Of a stretch of DNA of 64,000 nucleotides, positions 52,947 through 62,482 are shown one piece after another. Under the pieces are notes generated by a model, which saw only the letters and a list, made by a program, of their open reading frames with translations, ran no database searches and had not been told where the DNA came from. The DNA lies in NCBI GenBank assembly GCA_023386815.1, contig JAEWIZ010000002.1, positions 195,354 through 259,353 on the forward strand, read 5' to 3'. The position numbers were made by a program, and so were the translations under genes. The DNA is from Bacillota bacterium. GTDB taxonomy: Bacteria; Bacillota; Clostridia; Lachnospirales; Lachnospiraceae. Every line of letters begins with the position of its first letter. The first letter of the stretch is position 1.

Positions 52947-53258
52947 CTAGAATTGCAGGTTCATAATCTCTTTGTAGGCATCCATTACATTATTACGAAC
53001 CGCAACGGTATATTGTAATGCAAGGTTTGCTTTTTGCTGCGCTACTTGAAGATCCGTGGTGCTGTCCGTTAACCCGAGAGCATATGCAGTTTCTGCTTCT
53101 TCTGCCGCATTCGTATAATCATTTGTTTGTTTCACCAGATTCAGTGCCGATTGAAAGACATCCTCAAAGACCGCATTTCTATTCTCTGATGCTTTTGACT
53201 GCGAATCGATCCCATATTTACTAAGGTTATTAATATTATTAATTGAAGCAATATTCAT
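52947..53258 (-). CDS. fliE: Flagellar hook-basal body protein FliE
   Basis: 103 residues, usual size. It starts MNIASINNINNLSKYGI and ends with the FliE signature: VAQQKANLALQYTVAVRNNV followed by MDAYKEIMNLQF. It joins the MS ring to the rod. Confidence 0.94.
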   Translation of the reverse strand: MNIASINNINNLSKYGIDSQSKASENRNAVFEDVFQSALNLVKQTNDYTNAAEEAETAYALGLTDSTTDLQVAQQKANLALQYTVAVRNNVMDAYKEIMNLQF

Positions 53259-53323
53259 CTAAGTTTCCTTGCCTTTCCTGTTCCTAGTCCGACAGTACTA
53301 TCGGTCTATGTAAATAAAATCAA

Positions 53324-53761
53324 TTATTTTCCAATCTCTAAACCTTTTAAAGCCATATTCTTTGTAGCATTAAAAGCCGTCACATTTGCTTCATATGCAC
53401 GGGTTGCATCAATCATATCTGTCATTTCCTGAACCGTATTAACATTCGGGTAGGTTACATAACCATCTTCATCTGCATCTGGATGGGATGGGTCAAAAAC
53501 CTTACGCATCTCTGTCTTTATATCCTCAGTAATCTCTGTGACCTTAACGCCATCACCTGTGGTACCGGCAGTATATTGAAGTATATTTCCAAAGGGACTC
53601 ATATCCTTTTCAGCAAATACCACTGTTTTTCTTCTGTATACATTACCATTCTCATCACGGGTTGTATTAACATTGGCAATGTTCTGAGATATGATATCTA
53701 ATCTTAATCTCTGTGCTGTCATTCCGCTTGCACTGACATTCATTCCGCCCATTACTGACAT
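53324..53761 (-). CDS. flgC: Flagellar basal-body rod protein FlgC
   Basis: 145 residues from the ATG at 53761 with AGGAGG seven nt upstream. N-terminal rod motif NVSASGMTAQRLRLDIISQN; C-terminal motif MTDMIDATRAYEANVTAF. The frame is open to 53785 but the extra residues are not FlgC-like. Confidence 0.95.
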   Translation of the reverse strand: MSVMGGMNVSASGMTAQRLRLDIISQNIANVNTTRDENGNVYRRKTVVFAEKDMSPFGNILQYTAGTTGDGVKVTEITEDIKTEMRKVFDPSHPDADEDGYVTYPNVNTVQEMTDMIDATRAYEANVTAFNATKNMALKGLEIGK

Positions 53762-53824
53762 CCATATACCTCCTGCATAACTCAATTTATCTATGAATTC
53801 TTTTATCCATAAGTATATTAAAAC

Positions 53825-54214
53825 TTATCTAGCAGCAAGCACTGCCTTAATTCTGCTAAACTCCTGGGTCATTGATTCCAATAACGCCTGATAACGGATT
53901 TGATTTTCTGCAAGATTTGCAGACTCAGTGTCAATGTCCACATTATTACCGTCTAATCGGTAACTTAATGATGAATTATCCGTATAAACCGTTGCATCAA
54001 GATGACCTATATTTGCATCTGCTACTCTAGAGTCAAGCGAGCCGTCTCCTAATAAAGCTGACTGTAAATAAGACTGAAATTGTACATCCTTTCGCTTATA
54101 TCCAGGAGTATCTACATTTGCAATATTATTCGCAATAACCTCATTACGTTTCCAACTTGCATTAGCCGCTTTATTTAATACATTGATGTAATTAAATGCG
54201 TTAGAACCTATCAT
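53825..54214 (-). CDS. flgB: Flagellar basal-body rod protein FlgB
   Basis: 129 residues from the ATG at 54214 with AAAGGAG seven nt upstream. The conserved rod motif is ANNIANVDTPGYKRKDVQFQ; the C-terminal part contains NQIRYQALLESMTQEFSRIK. First gene of the fla/che cluster, 317 nt after codY. That gap holds the codY terminator and must hold the operon promoter; a TATAAT-like box is visible near 54313 on the minus strand, but its -35 is weak. Confidence 0.95.
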   Translation of the reverse strand: MIGSNAFNYINVLNKAANASWKRNEVIANNIANVDTPGYKRKDVQFQSYLQSALLGDGSLDSRVADANIGHLDATVYTDNSSLSYRLDGNNVDIDTESANLAENQIRYQALLESMTQEFSRIKAVLAAR

Positions 54215-54473
54215 TTCTACACTCCTTTCCACCATATAAATATTATAATAAATATTAAAAAAAACACAAGATATATTTGCAAATTTAGTAGGATAATACT
54301 ATACCTTGTAGAATTATATATATTGATTCAATAAATGCTCACATCCTCTTATCAGATTATTATTCAAATTGTCGAACGAAATAGCAATTCAAGTTTTGGA
54401 TTTATTGAAACATAACATACAAAATACGAGTTGTTTTGACAAATCAATTACGACTCCACCCAAATATTGCCAC

Positions 54474-54514
54474 AAAAAAAGGATTTATGAAGAAGTACGT
54501 TCACAAATCCTTTT
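54474..54514 (-). terminator. Intrinsic terminator of codY
   Basis: On the minus strand AAAAGGATTT...AAATCCTTTTTTT forms a stem of more than ten pairs with a T7 run, 17 nt after the codY stop. It separates codY transcription from the flagellar operon. Confidence 0.85.
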
Positions 54515-54530
54515 GCTCGATCAAATCCAT

Positions 54531-55307
54531 TTATAAATCATTATTCATATTCTGCAATTCATCAAAAACCACATCATTTAATACCCTGATATAGGTTCCC
54601 TTCATACCGGAGGAACGGGATTCAATAACACCCGCACTCTCAAACTTTCTGAGAGCATTCACAATTACTGATCTTGTAATACCTACTCGATCTGCAATCT
54701 TACTTGCTACTAAGATCCCTTCATTCCCTTTCAATTCTTCAAAGATATGAGTGATCGCTTCCAACTCAGAAAAGGACAAAGTACTAATCGCTGATTTCAC
54801 GATCTGAACTTTTCTATTCTCCTCTGCGCTCTCTTCGTTCACAGAACGCATCATTTCAAGTCCAACAACCGTAGTGCCATATTCACTAAGTATGATATCA
54901 TCTAACGTATATTGAGATCCGTTCTTATATAAAAATAATGTTCCTAATCGTTCACCTGCAATATCAATCGGAGTAATTATCGCCTGATACGTATCAACAT
55001 CATCGAATTCAAAACCAAGCGTTCTTAGATTAACGTTTTCTTTCGTTGATAAGATGTTTAATAATCTCTCATTCAACAAATTATCAATATGTCTTCCAAC
55101 CACATCTTTTATTAATTCTTTTATTTCGTTAATATCGTTGCGGTTCTTAATACCTAGCACCTTCCCCTTTCTGCTTATTACCAAAACATTGGATGCCAGT
55201 ATCTCACTCAGAACAACACAGATGTCATTAAAAACCACCTTATGCGAATTATTATTATGCAGTAGGTTGTTAATCTTTCTTGTTTTATCCAATAACTGTA
55301 CGCTCAT
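54531..55307 (-). CDS. codY: GTP- and branched-chain-amino-acid-sensing repressor CodY
   Basis: 258 residues, usual length. N-terminal GAF domain binding Ile/Leu/Val (FNDICVVLSEILASNVLVIS), C-terminal winged HTH (VASKIADRVGITRSVIVNAL, then FESAGVIESRSSGMKGTYI). Directly upstream of flgB, as in B. subtilis. It represses nutrient-scavenging and often motility genes while amino acids and GTP are plentiful. Confidence 0.97.
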   Translation of the reverse strand: MSVQLLDKTRKINNLLHNNNSHKVVFNDICVVLSEILASNVLVISRKGKVLGIKNRNDINEIKELIKDVVGRHIDNLLNERLLNILSTKENVNLRTLGFEFDDVDTYQAIITPIDIAGERLGTLFLYKNGSQYTLDDIILSEYGTTVVGLEMMRSVNEESAEENRKVQIVKSAISTLSFSELEAITHIFEELKGNEGILVASKIADRVGITRSVIVNALRKFESAGVIESRSSGMKGTYIRVLNDVVFDELQNMNNDL

Positions 55308-55542
55308 TGCTATATATCCTCCCAGCTTTCTATGCTCCCAATTTATCCTCCTAATTTTTGTGGTATTACCACCAAATCAGAAGTGGCTAATACATTCAGA
55401 AAGTGATCCTAATTGTACTACTTTTTGATTTTATCACATGTGATTCCCAAAAACAATATCTATCTCGTTGTTTTGACACACATTTTTAGCTAATTTTTAA
55501 GTTTTATATCCAATTTTGTATAATTATCGGCACAAATGATAC

Positions 55543-57600
55543 TTATTTTAGATTGCTCATTACAAATCCGCAACTTGCATCATCACAGACCAGCTTATTA
55601 CCTTTCTCCAGCATTAGCCCTCCGCATTGCTCACATCTTGTCTGTGATGGCTTTTGCCAGGTCATAAACTCACAATCCGGATTATTAATACAGCCATAAT
55701 ATTTTCTACCCTTTTTTGTTTTTCGGATTACTATATCACTACCGCATACCGGACAGTCTACCCCGATTTTCTCAAGATAAGGTTTTGTATTCTTACAGTC
55801 CGGGAAACCTGGACAGGCAAGAAATTTACCATGAGGGCCATATTTTACAACCATGTTTCTGCCGCATAGGTCACATATTTCTTCTGTAACCTCATCTTCA
55901 ATTTGAATCTTATCCAGTTCCACGTGAGCATTTTTTACTGCCTCATCCAGATCCGGGTAGAAATTTTTCACTACTGTTTTCCAGCTTACTGTCCCATCTT
56001 CCACGCAGTCTAGCAGCGATTCTAAATTTGCAGTAAAGTTTACATCAACAATACTGGAGAATGCGGCCTTCATAATACGATTTACTGCTTCTCCAAGCTC
56101 AGTCACATAGAGGTTCTTATTTTCCTTTGCAACATATCTTCTAACTATGATAGTTGTAATTGTTGGTGAGTAGGTACTGGGTCTTCCGATTCCCAGTTCT
56201 TCCAGAGTCTTAACCAGGGAAGCCTCTGTATAGTGAGCCGGTGGCTGGGTAAAGTGCTGGGCATGATTTAGCTTCGACAAGGAAAGCATATCCCCTGTCT
56301 CAAGCCCATCAAAGATATTTCCATTTTCCGATTCTTCCTCATCCGGGGTATAGACACTCATAAAACCTTCAAACACAAGCTTAGAAGCTGCGGAGGTAAA
56401 ACGAAATTCATTTGCATTAATTTTCACAGAGGTAGTCTCGTAGACTGCAGGCTGCATTCTACTGGCTACAAATCTCTTCCATATTAATTGATAAAGGCGA
56501 AATTGATCCCGGCTTAATGATTCCTTAATATCATTCGGACTAAATTCTATATAAGTAGGACGAATCGCCTCATGGGCATCCTGAATCTTCTTACCGGTAC
56601 GTCCCTGATTTTCTTCAACTGCAACAAACTCCTGTCCATAATTATCCCTAATATAATCTTTTGCCGCCTTATCTGCCTCATCGCTGATTCTTATGGAATC
56701 GGTACGAAGGTAAGTAATTAAACCTACGGTTCCATGTCCCTTAATATCTACACCTTCATATAATTGCTGTGCCAGCTGCATGGTTTTCTGTGTAGAATAA
56801 TTTAGCGTCTTGGCTGATTCCTGCTGTAGCGTACTGGTAGTAAATGGCAATGGCGATTTTCGAATACGCTCACTTTTCTTTACATCATTAACAATGAACT
56901 CTGCTCCTTCTAATTGCTGCAAGATTTCGTTCATTTCCGCTTCACTGCGAATCTCTTTCTTTGATCCGTTCAGCTTCGCTACCATTGGCTTCTTCTTACC
57001 CTTTAACTCAAATTCTGCCTCCAAGGTCCAATATTCTTCAGGAACAAATGCATTAATCTCATCTTCTCGATCACAGATAATTCTAAGCGCTACTGATTGC
57101 ACTCTACCGGCACTTAACCCACGTTTTACCTTATTCCAAAGTAGTGGACTAATGAGATAACCCACCATTCGATCCAGTGCTCTTCTTGCTTGCTGTGCAT
57201 TCACCAAATCCATATCAATTTCCCTGGCTTGTTTTATGGATGCTTTTACAGCATTTTTCGTAATTTCATTAAAGGTGATACGGCTGGCGTCCTTATCCGT
57301 TAAGTTTAACGCTTGTAACAAATGCCAGGAAATTGCCTCTCCCTCACGGTCAGGGTCAGTTGCAAGATAAACCTTATCCGCTTTCTTAACTTCTTTTCGA
57401 AGCTTCGCCAGCAAATCTCCTTTTCCCCTGATCGTTATATATTTTGGCTCAAAATCATTATCTACATCAATCCCCAATCGACTCTTTGGTAAATCTCTAA
57501 CATGACCGTTGGATGCAAGTACTTCAAAATTAGCACCTAAGAATTTCTTAATCGTCTTTGCCTTGGCCGGTGATTCTACGATTACAAGATGTTTTGGCAT
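55543..57600 (-). CDS. topA: DNA topoisomerase I (type IA)
   Basis: 685 residues from the ATG at 57600, preceded by GAGGT; the open frame to 57624 would overlap dprA. TOPRIM domain with KHLVIVESPAKAKTIKKFLG and YLATDPDREGEAISWHL; active-site Tyr in GLITYLRTDSIRIS; three C-terminal four-Cys zinc ribbons (from CDLCGRNM, CPVCGSDI and CEQCGGLM). It relaxes negative supercoils. 16 nt after dprA. Confidence 0.97.
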   Translation of the reverse strand: MPKHLVIVESPAKAKTIKKFLGANFEVLASNGHVRDLPKSRLGIDVDNDFEPKYITIRGKGDLLAKLRKEVKKADKVYLATDPDREGEAISWHLLQALNLTDKDASRITFNEITKNAVKASIKQAREIDMDLVNAQQARRALDRMVGYLISPLLWNKVKRGLSAGRVQSVALRIICDREDEINAFVPEEYWTLEAEFELKGKKKPMVAKLNGSKKEIRSEAEMNEILQQLEGAEFIVNDVKKSERIRKSPLPFTTSTLQQESAKTLNYSTQKTMQLAQQLYEGVDIKGHGTVGLITYLRTDSIRISDEADKAAKDYIRDNYGQEFVAVEENQGRTGKKIQDAHEAIRPTYIEFSPNDIKESLSRDQFRLYQLIWKRFVASRMQPAVYETTSVKINANEFRFTSAASKLVFEGFMSVYTPDEEESENGNIFDGLETGDMLSLSKLNHAQHFTQPPAHYTEASLVKTLEELGIGRPSTYSPTITTIIVRRYVAKENKNLYVTELGEAVNRIMKAAFSSIVDVNFTANLESLLDCVEDGTVSWKTVVKNFYPDLDEAVKNAHVELDKIQIEDEVTEEICDLCGRNMVVKYGPHGKFLACPGFPDCKNTKPYLEKIGVDCPVCGSDIVIRKTKKGRKYYGCINNPDCEFMTWQKPSQTRCEQCGGLMLEKGNKLVCDDASCGFVMSNLK

Positions 57601-57616
57601 TCTATAAACCTCGTTT

Positions 57617-58729
57617 CTATTCAACTACTATATAATAATTTCTCATTTTCTGCTTTATATACCCTTTTAGTTCAAGAGCCAAAAGCTGTTCCACCAATAC
57701 ATCAATTGTCATTCCCGTTTGTAATGCGATCTCTTCTATGTGTTTTGGCTCTAAACACAATGAAGCATACACTATTTTTTCCTCTAATTCAAGAATTTTA
57801 TTATTTTTTTTGAAATCGTGTATTTTTTGTTTATAATTCGGAAAGATATCCTCTAAGATGTCTTTTGGATTTGTAACTAATTTTGCCCCCATTTTTATCA
57901 GATTATTACATCCTCCGCTCAAACGATCCGTTGCCTTACCAGGGAGTGCATAGATATCCTTCCCTTGTTCCAAGCCATAATCCACAGTAATAAGGGAACC
58001 GCTTTTTTCTTTTGCTTCAATAACCAAGATTGCTGTACACAAACCACTGATAATGCGATTGCGCATAGGAAAATTACCTGCGATGGGAGATATTCCAGGC
58101 GCATATTCAGACAATACCCCTCCCTGTTTCTGAAGCTCCATATAAAGACTAAGATTCTCTTTGGGATAACATATGTCTATACCGCAGCCTAGTATTCCAT
58201 AGCTGATGCCTCCACACAAGAGCGCCCCTTCATGAGCATATGCATCAATGCCACGGGCTAAGCCGCTTACAATTCCCACTCCTTCTTTTGCCAATGCACC
58301 AGCAAAATACTTTGCCATCTCGCTACCATAGGCTGTACATTCCCTTGCTCCTACGATGGCAAGAAGTTTTTCTTCCCTGTTAGGAAGCCTACCTTTTACA
58401 TACAATGCATATGGTGCATCATATATATTACGAAGCTGCTGCGGATAACGTTCATCCTCTCTTGAAACAAAATATATGCCACTCTTTCTTAATTTAGCAT
58501 ACCTCTCCGTAATTATCTCCGGCGTTCTGCCGGAGCATAACGTATAGATATCCTGCTCACTAAATCGAAGTGTAACCGGACAGCATTCCTTACGAAACAA
58601 TTCAAACTCTTCAGGATGTGCTTCGAAAACAGCCTCCACACTGCCAAAAGTTCTTATTAGTAATTCCACCTTTTTGGTGCCGATATTTTTAAGATTTAAT
58701 AACCAAAAATAAAGTTCATCTCGTGTCAA
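57617..58729 (-). CDS. dprA: DNA processing protein DprA/Smf
   Basis: 370 residues. SAM-like N-terminus, then the Rossmann core (VGARECTAYGSEMAKYFAGA; GIVSGLARGIDAYAHEGAL; MRNRIISGLC) and a C-terminal winged-helix segment. It loads RecA on incoming single strands during transformation. Together with the ComM-like yifB this is a conserved gene string, though no other competence genes lie in the window. Confidence 0.95.
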   Translation of the reverse strand: MTRDELYFWLLNLKNIGTKKVELLIRTFGSVEAVFEAHPEEFELFRKECCPVTLRFSEQDIYTLCSGRTPEIITERYAKLRKSGIYFVSREDERYPQQLRNIYDAPYALYVKGRLPNREEKLLAIVGARECTAYGSEMAKYFAGALAKEGVGIVSGLARGIDAYAHEGALLCGGISYGILGCGIDICYPKENLSLYMELQKQGGVLSEYAPGISPIAGNFPMRNRIISGLCTAILVIEAKEKSGSLITVDYGLEQGKDIYALPGKATDRLSGGCNNLIKMGAKLVTNPKDILEDIFPNYKQKIHDFKKNNKILELEEKIVYASLCLEPKHIEEIALQTGMTIDVLVEQLLALELKGYIKQKMRNYYIVVE

Positions 58730-58743
58730 TTAATTTCCTCCCT

Positions 58744-60276
58744 CTATTCACCCCAATATTTTTGATCCAAACTACGATAACAGATTGCCTCACTAATATG
58801 CTTAGTGCTAATACGTTCACTTTGTTCCAGGTCTGCAATTGTTCTTGCCACCTTAAGGATTCTATGATAGGCTCTTGCACTGAGGTTCATCCGAACAAAT
58901 GCTTCTTCTAACAGAGCCTGTTCCTTTGCTTCCAATTTACAATATTTCTTTATCGTTTTTGGAGTTAACTCAGAATTAAAATAAATATTTTGCCCCCGGT
59001 ATCTTTCTAATTGAATTTCTCTAGCAATACATACCCGTTTTCTGATATCCAAAGAGGTTTCCTGGTTCTCTTGTCCTTGAAGCTCCTTATAATTCATTTG
59101 CAAGGCTTCAATGCAGATATCAAACCGATCTAGTAAGGGGTTGGAAATTCTTCCAAGGTATCTTTTCACCTGGTTAACGGTGCAATTGCACCGGTTTCGA
59201 TCAGGGTAATAGCCACAGGAACAAGGATTCATGGCTGCCACCAGCATGAAGCCTGCCGGATAGTGATAGGAGGCATTGAGCCTGGATATTGTAACTGCTT
59301 TATCCTCCAAGGGCTGCCTTAATACTTCTATGGTATTTTTCTGAAATTCCAGCAGCTCATCCAGAAACAAAACACCCAGATGGGATAAGCTAATTTCTCC
59401 CGGCTTTGGAATAATTCCTCCTCCGACGAGGGCCGTAGTTGTTATTGTGTGATGGGGATTACGAAAGGGTCTCCTGTCTATCACCGGCTTCTGACCCAAT
59501 AGTCCGGCAATACTATAGATTTTAGATATTTCCATACTTTCCTCAAAGGATAACTCCGGCATGATGGTTGGAATTCGTTTAGCCAGCATTGATTTCCCCG
59601 ATCCAGGTGGCCCTATCATAAGTATATTGTGCATTCCCGATGCAGCTATCTCGATGGCCCGCTTCGCAGCCTTCTGTCCTGCTACCTCTGCAAAGTCCAT
59701 GGTATCCTCCTTATGAATTTGCCCAAGCATGGTACTTAAGTCAATAGACTCCGGTTGTAAATTAGCCTTTTCTTGTAAATGCTCCATAGCTTCCTTTAAT
59801 GTAGATACCCCAAAGGTCAGCATTCCTTCAACAACAGCCCCTTCCTTCGCATTTTCCTTTGGGACAATGCACTTTGTAAAGCCCTGTTGTTTGGCGGAGT
59901 ATACAAGGGGCAGTACGCCATTTACTTTATTTACTTTTCCATTTAAGCTGAGTTCTCCAATGATGAGAAAATCCTTTAGATTTTCCTCTGGTAGATGGCC
60001 AAAGGCCGTTAAAATTGCCAAAGCAACCGGAAGATCAAAAGCTGTACCTTCTTTCCGGATGTCGGCAGGAGATAAATTGACTGTAATGCGTTTGGCTGGC
60101 AGCAGATAACCAGAATTTTTAAGTGCAATTCTGACTCGCTCTCTGGCCTCCTTTACCTCTGAACCCAAATAACCCACCATATCAAATATGGGAAGTCCGT
60201 CACTTACATCTGCCTCCACGGATACAATCAGTCCATCAATTCCGTGAACTGCTGCACTGTATGCCTTACTGAACAT
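58744..60276 (-). CDS. yifB: YifB/ComM-type Mg-chelatase-like AAA+ ATPase
   Basis: 510 residues. N-terminal ChlI-like domain (ISLSADIRKEGTAFDLP-like block, VNLSPADIRKEGTAFDLP), Walker A MIGPPGSGKSMLAKRIP, Walker B GVLFLDELLEFQ, and a C-terminal Mg_chelatase_C domain (RAYHRILKVARTIADLE). ComM is a branch-migration helicase in transformation. GGAGG precedes the ATG. First gene of yifB-dprA-topA, with a palindromic promoter upstream. Confidence 0.93.
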   Translation of the reverse strand: MFSKAYSAAVHGIDGLIVSVEADVSDGLPIFDMVGYLGSEVKEARERVRIALKNSGYLLPAKRITVNLSPADIRKEGTAFDLPVALAILTAFGHLPEENLKDFLIIGELSLNGKVNKVNGVLPLVYSAKQQGFTKCIVPKENAKEGAVVEGMLTFGVSTLKEAMEHLQEKANLQPESIDLSTMLGQIHKEDTMDFAEVAGQKAAKRAIEIAASGMHNILMIGPPGSGKSMLAKRIPTIMPELSFEESMEISKIYSIAGLLGQKPVIDRRPFRNPHHTITTTALVGGGIIPKPGEISLSHLGVLFLDELLEFQKNTIEVLRQPLEDKAVTISRLNASYHYPAGFMLVAAMNPCSCGYYPDRNRCNCTVNQVKRYLGRISNPLLDRFDICIEALQMNYKELQGQENQETSLDIRKRVCIAREIQLERYRGQNIYFNSELTPKTIKKYCKLEAKEQALLEEAFVRMNLSARAYHRILKVARTIADLEQSERISTKHISEAICYRSLDQKYWGE

Positions 60277-60342
60277 AGAACACCTCCTTCTTAAATCGCA
60301 TTTCTGCCTCTCCTATCAAGAAGGAATTATTTGCCTATTGGT

Positions 60343-60386
60343 AGTATAGCAAAGTAAAAACTTTACCTCAAGAAAGTTTTTACTTT
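60343..60386 (-). promoter_or_regulatory. Promoter of yifB-dprA-topA overlapped by two palindromic operator-like sites
   Basis: On the minus strand: TTGAGG (60371-60366), a 17-nt spacer, TATACT (60348-60343). Two sites of the form AAAGT-N4-ACTTT lie at 60351-60364 and 60373-60386, centres 22 bp apart (two helical turns); one falls between -10 and -35 and the other just upstream of -35. Together they also form a perfect 14-bp inverted repeat around 8 nt. The layout suits a dimeric repressor bound twice. The regulator is unknown. Confidence 0.65.
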
Positions 60387-60569
60387 TGTCACATTCTATT
60401 AATATTCTTTCTAATTTTCAACAATTTTTACAGTATCCTTATTTTACGGTATCCTTATAAGAATCCACGTTTCAAGAAAACTCATATTGAAAGGAAATGT
60501 TATGATTCTTCCCTATCAATTACTTATGTTATTCAAAGTTAATTTGTCACTTATTTTTTATCGAAGTGT

Positions 60570-60598
60570 TTGACAAATTCCTCACAAAAATATATGAT
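60570..60598 (+). promoter_or_regulatory. Sigma-A-type promoter of fprA
   Basis: Perfect TTGACA (60570-60575), 17-nt spacer, TATGAT (60593-60598). The transcript would begin near 60605, giving a leader of about 100 nt that contains a large inverted repeat. The 429-nt gap between yifB and fprA holds this promoter and the divergent one at 60343-60386; the part between them shows only AT-rich sequence. Confidence 0.8.
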
Positions 60599-60601
60599 AG
60601 G

Positions 60602-60670
60602 AACAAAATGCATGTTCCTGCGTCATCATTAGCTATAGTAATTATGCTGACTGTTATTATGCATTTTGTT
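60602..60670 (+). promoter_or_regulatory. Inverted repeat in the fprA leader
   Basis: AACAAAATGCAT (60602-60613) and ATGCATTTTGTT (60659-60670) are exact complements separated by 45 nt. The dyad spans nearly the whole leader up to 20 nt before the SD. A second dyad GGAACA/TGTTCC (60600-60605/60613-60618) competes with its left arm, so alternative folds are possible. Confidence 0.5.
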
Positions 60671-60704
60671 ACATCAATAAAAGATTTGGAGGAGGATTTA
60701 TCCC

Positions 60705-61868
60705 ATGAATAAAGTTGAACTAAAACCAGGGATTTATTATGTAGGTGTAGTGGATTGGCATCTTCGTAATTTTCACGGTTATTCCATTCATAATGGAACA
60801 ACCTATAATGCTTATTTAATCGTAGATGATAAAATTGCACTGATTGATACTGTAAAGGCACCTTTTGCCGGCGAATTATTGGAGCGTATCTCAGAAATAA
60901 TCGATCCTGCAAATATCGATTACGTAATCTCAAATCATGTTGAAATGGATCACTCCGGGGCAATCCCAGCCGTAATGAAAGCTGCTCCAAATGCTACCTT
61001 GATCACCTCTGACCCAAGTGGTCTTAAGGGTTTAAAAGCTCATTATGGTAGTGATTTTGAGTTTAAACAGGTAAAAGCTGGTGACATAATCTCTCTGGGA
61101 AAAAGAACTCTTACCTTTGTATCTACACCAATGCTTCATTGGCCGGATAACATGGTGACTTATTGCCCGGAGGAAAAAATATTATTCTCAAATGATGCCT
61201 TTGGTCAACATTTTACCTCCAGCCAGCACTTTGATGATGAGGTTGAGCTTCCAAAGGTAATGTCAGATGTGAAAGGATATTATGCAAATATTCTAATGCC
61301 TTTTGGTACTCAGACTAAGAAAGCACTATCCATTGTAGAAGGTTTAGAACTAGATCTTATCGCTCCTAGTCATGGTATTATTTGGAGATCTCATATTAAG
61401 GAAATCCTTGAAGCCTACAAGAACTTTTCTGAAGGTAGCACTGAGGATAAGGCACTGGTTATCTTTGATTCTATGTGGCATTCCACAGAAAGCATGGCTC
61501 ACAGTATTGCAGAAGGTTTTACCCGTAAAGGAACCGCTGTCCGCCTTTTGGATTTAAAGGAAAATGATCTGTCGGATATCATAACAGAAGTCTTAACTGC
61601 CCGTTACATTGCTGTTGGCTCTCCTACCTTAAACAACAATATTATGCCTAATGTTGCCGCCTTGCTTTCCTATTTGAAGGGACTACAGCCAAAGAACAAG
61701 AAAGGGTTTGCCTTTGGTTCTTATGGTTGGGGAGGGCAAAGTATTGGAATCGTTAATCAGGCACTGGAGGAATTAGGCTTTGAGATTATTCTCGAGCCTC
61801 AACGCATCAATTTCCTTCCCTCCAAGGAACAGTTGCGTGAATTAGAGGATAAGGTTTCTTCCCTATAG
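60705..61868 (+). CDS. fprA: A-type flavodiiron protein (FprA)
   Basis: 387 residues. The metallo-beta-lactamase domain has the diiron ligands in order: H78-x-E80-x-D82-H83 (NHVEMDHSGAIP), H145 (MLHWPDN), D164 (FSNDAFGQ) and H223 (PSHGIIW). The C-terminal flavodoxin domain begins VIFDSMWHSTESMAHSIAE and binds FMN. It reduces O2 to water (and in some cases NO), protecting an anaerobe. No rubredoxin is fused or adjacent, so the electron donor is encoded elsewhere. Own promoter at 60570-60598; SD GGAGGAGG. Confidence 0.96.
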   Translation: MNKVELKPGIYYVGVVDWHLRNFHGYSIHNGTTYNAYLIVDDKIALIDTVKAPFAGELLERISEIIDPANIDYVISNHVEMDHSGAIPAVMKAAPNATLITSDPSGLKGLKAHYGSDFEFKQVKAGDIISLGKRTLTFVSTPMLHWPDNMVTYCPEEKILFSNDAFGQHFTSSQHFDDEVELPKVMSDVKGYYANILMPFGTQTKKALSIVEGLELDLIAPSHGIIWRSHIKEILEAYKNFSEGSTEDKALVIFDSMWHSTESMAHSIAEGFTRKGTAVRLLDLKENDLSDIITEVLTARYIAVGSPTLNNNIMPNVAALLSYLKGLQPKNKKGFAFGSYGWGGQSIGIVNQALEELGFEIILEPQRINFLPSKEQLRELEDKVSSL

Positions 61869-61985
61869 GCAACCGCTATCGCTGTTTAATATTTTGAACA
61901 TTTAGAGAGATTTTTAATAAAATGCGCATATAATGTACCAAGATACATGATGTTTTTACATGCATCCTGTGATTGAGGTGATTAT

Positions 61986-62243
61986 ATGCGCATTTTAGAA
62001 TTAAGAGAAAAGGAAGTAATTAATTGTAGAGACTGTGTGCGGCTTGGCTATGTCTGCGATTTAGAATTCGATATTTGTACCTGCCATGTTACCCATATTA
62101 TCATTCCAGGTCCTTGCAAGGTGTGGGGAATTCTAGGACGGGATCATGAATATGTAATACCTTGTTCTTGCATTAAACAGATTGGTGTTGATATTATTAT
62201 CGTTGATGTAGAACTTGAAAAATATCTCGTAAAATGTATATAA
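61986..62243 (+). CDS. YlmC/YmxH-family PRC-barrel sporulation protein
   Basis: 85 residues. It begins MRILELREKEVINCRDC; the PRC-barrel-like part (GYVCDLEFDICTCHVTHIII, IPGPCKVWGILGRD) is followed by IPCSCIKQIGVDIIIVDV. Small proteins of this family occur in spore formers and the genes are often sporulation-controlled; the exact role is not known. GAGGTGATT serves as SD. A terminator follows at 62350-62384. Confidence 0.87.
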   Translation: MRILELREKEVINCRDCVRLGYVCDLEFDICTCHVTHIIIPGPCKVWGILGRDHEYVIPCSCIKQIGVDIIIVDVELEKYLVKCI

Positions 62244-62349
62244 AAGTGGAATTGACATGAATTATATGCAGTATAAAATAAATTTGTAATAATTTCCTTG
62301 ACCGTACCAAATTCAATGCCATTTAGTTAGGCTTAATTCAATTTAATTT

Positions 62350-62384
62350 TAGTGGTTTTCCCTTGCAGAAGGCCACTATTTTTT
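62350..62384 (+). terminator. Terminator after the YlmC/YmxH-type gene
   Basis: TAGTGG (62350-62355) pairs with CCACTA (62373-62378), with an inner CCTT/AAGG helix (62361-62364/62369-62372), followed by TTTTTT (62379-62384). It lies about 100 nt upstream of the transposase gene and may protect it from readthrough. Confidence 0.75.
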
Positions 62385-62482
62385 GTACCAAAAACTTTAA
62401 AAATATTACAAAAAGTAGTTGACAAGATAGCCCAAAAATGTTGCGCGAGCCTTAAATATAAACACTTTTAAGGAGGCGCTAT

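Noticed and set aside
54240..54530. c-di-GMP riboswitch ahead of the flagellar operon
   Set aside because: I looked for the conserved GEMM core and tetraloop pattern on the minus strand and did not find it.
60351..60386. The 14-bp inverted repeat as a plus-strand terminator
   Set aside because: No plus-strand gene precedes it, and it overlaps a good minus-strand promoter.
60547..60990. 147-codon minus-strand reading frame over the fprA promoter and 5' end
   Set aside because: It is antisense to fprA, which has all diiron ligands, a perfect promoter and an SD; the antisense product has no recognisable domain.
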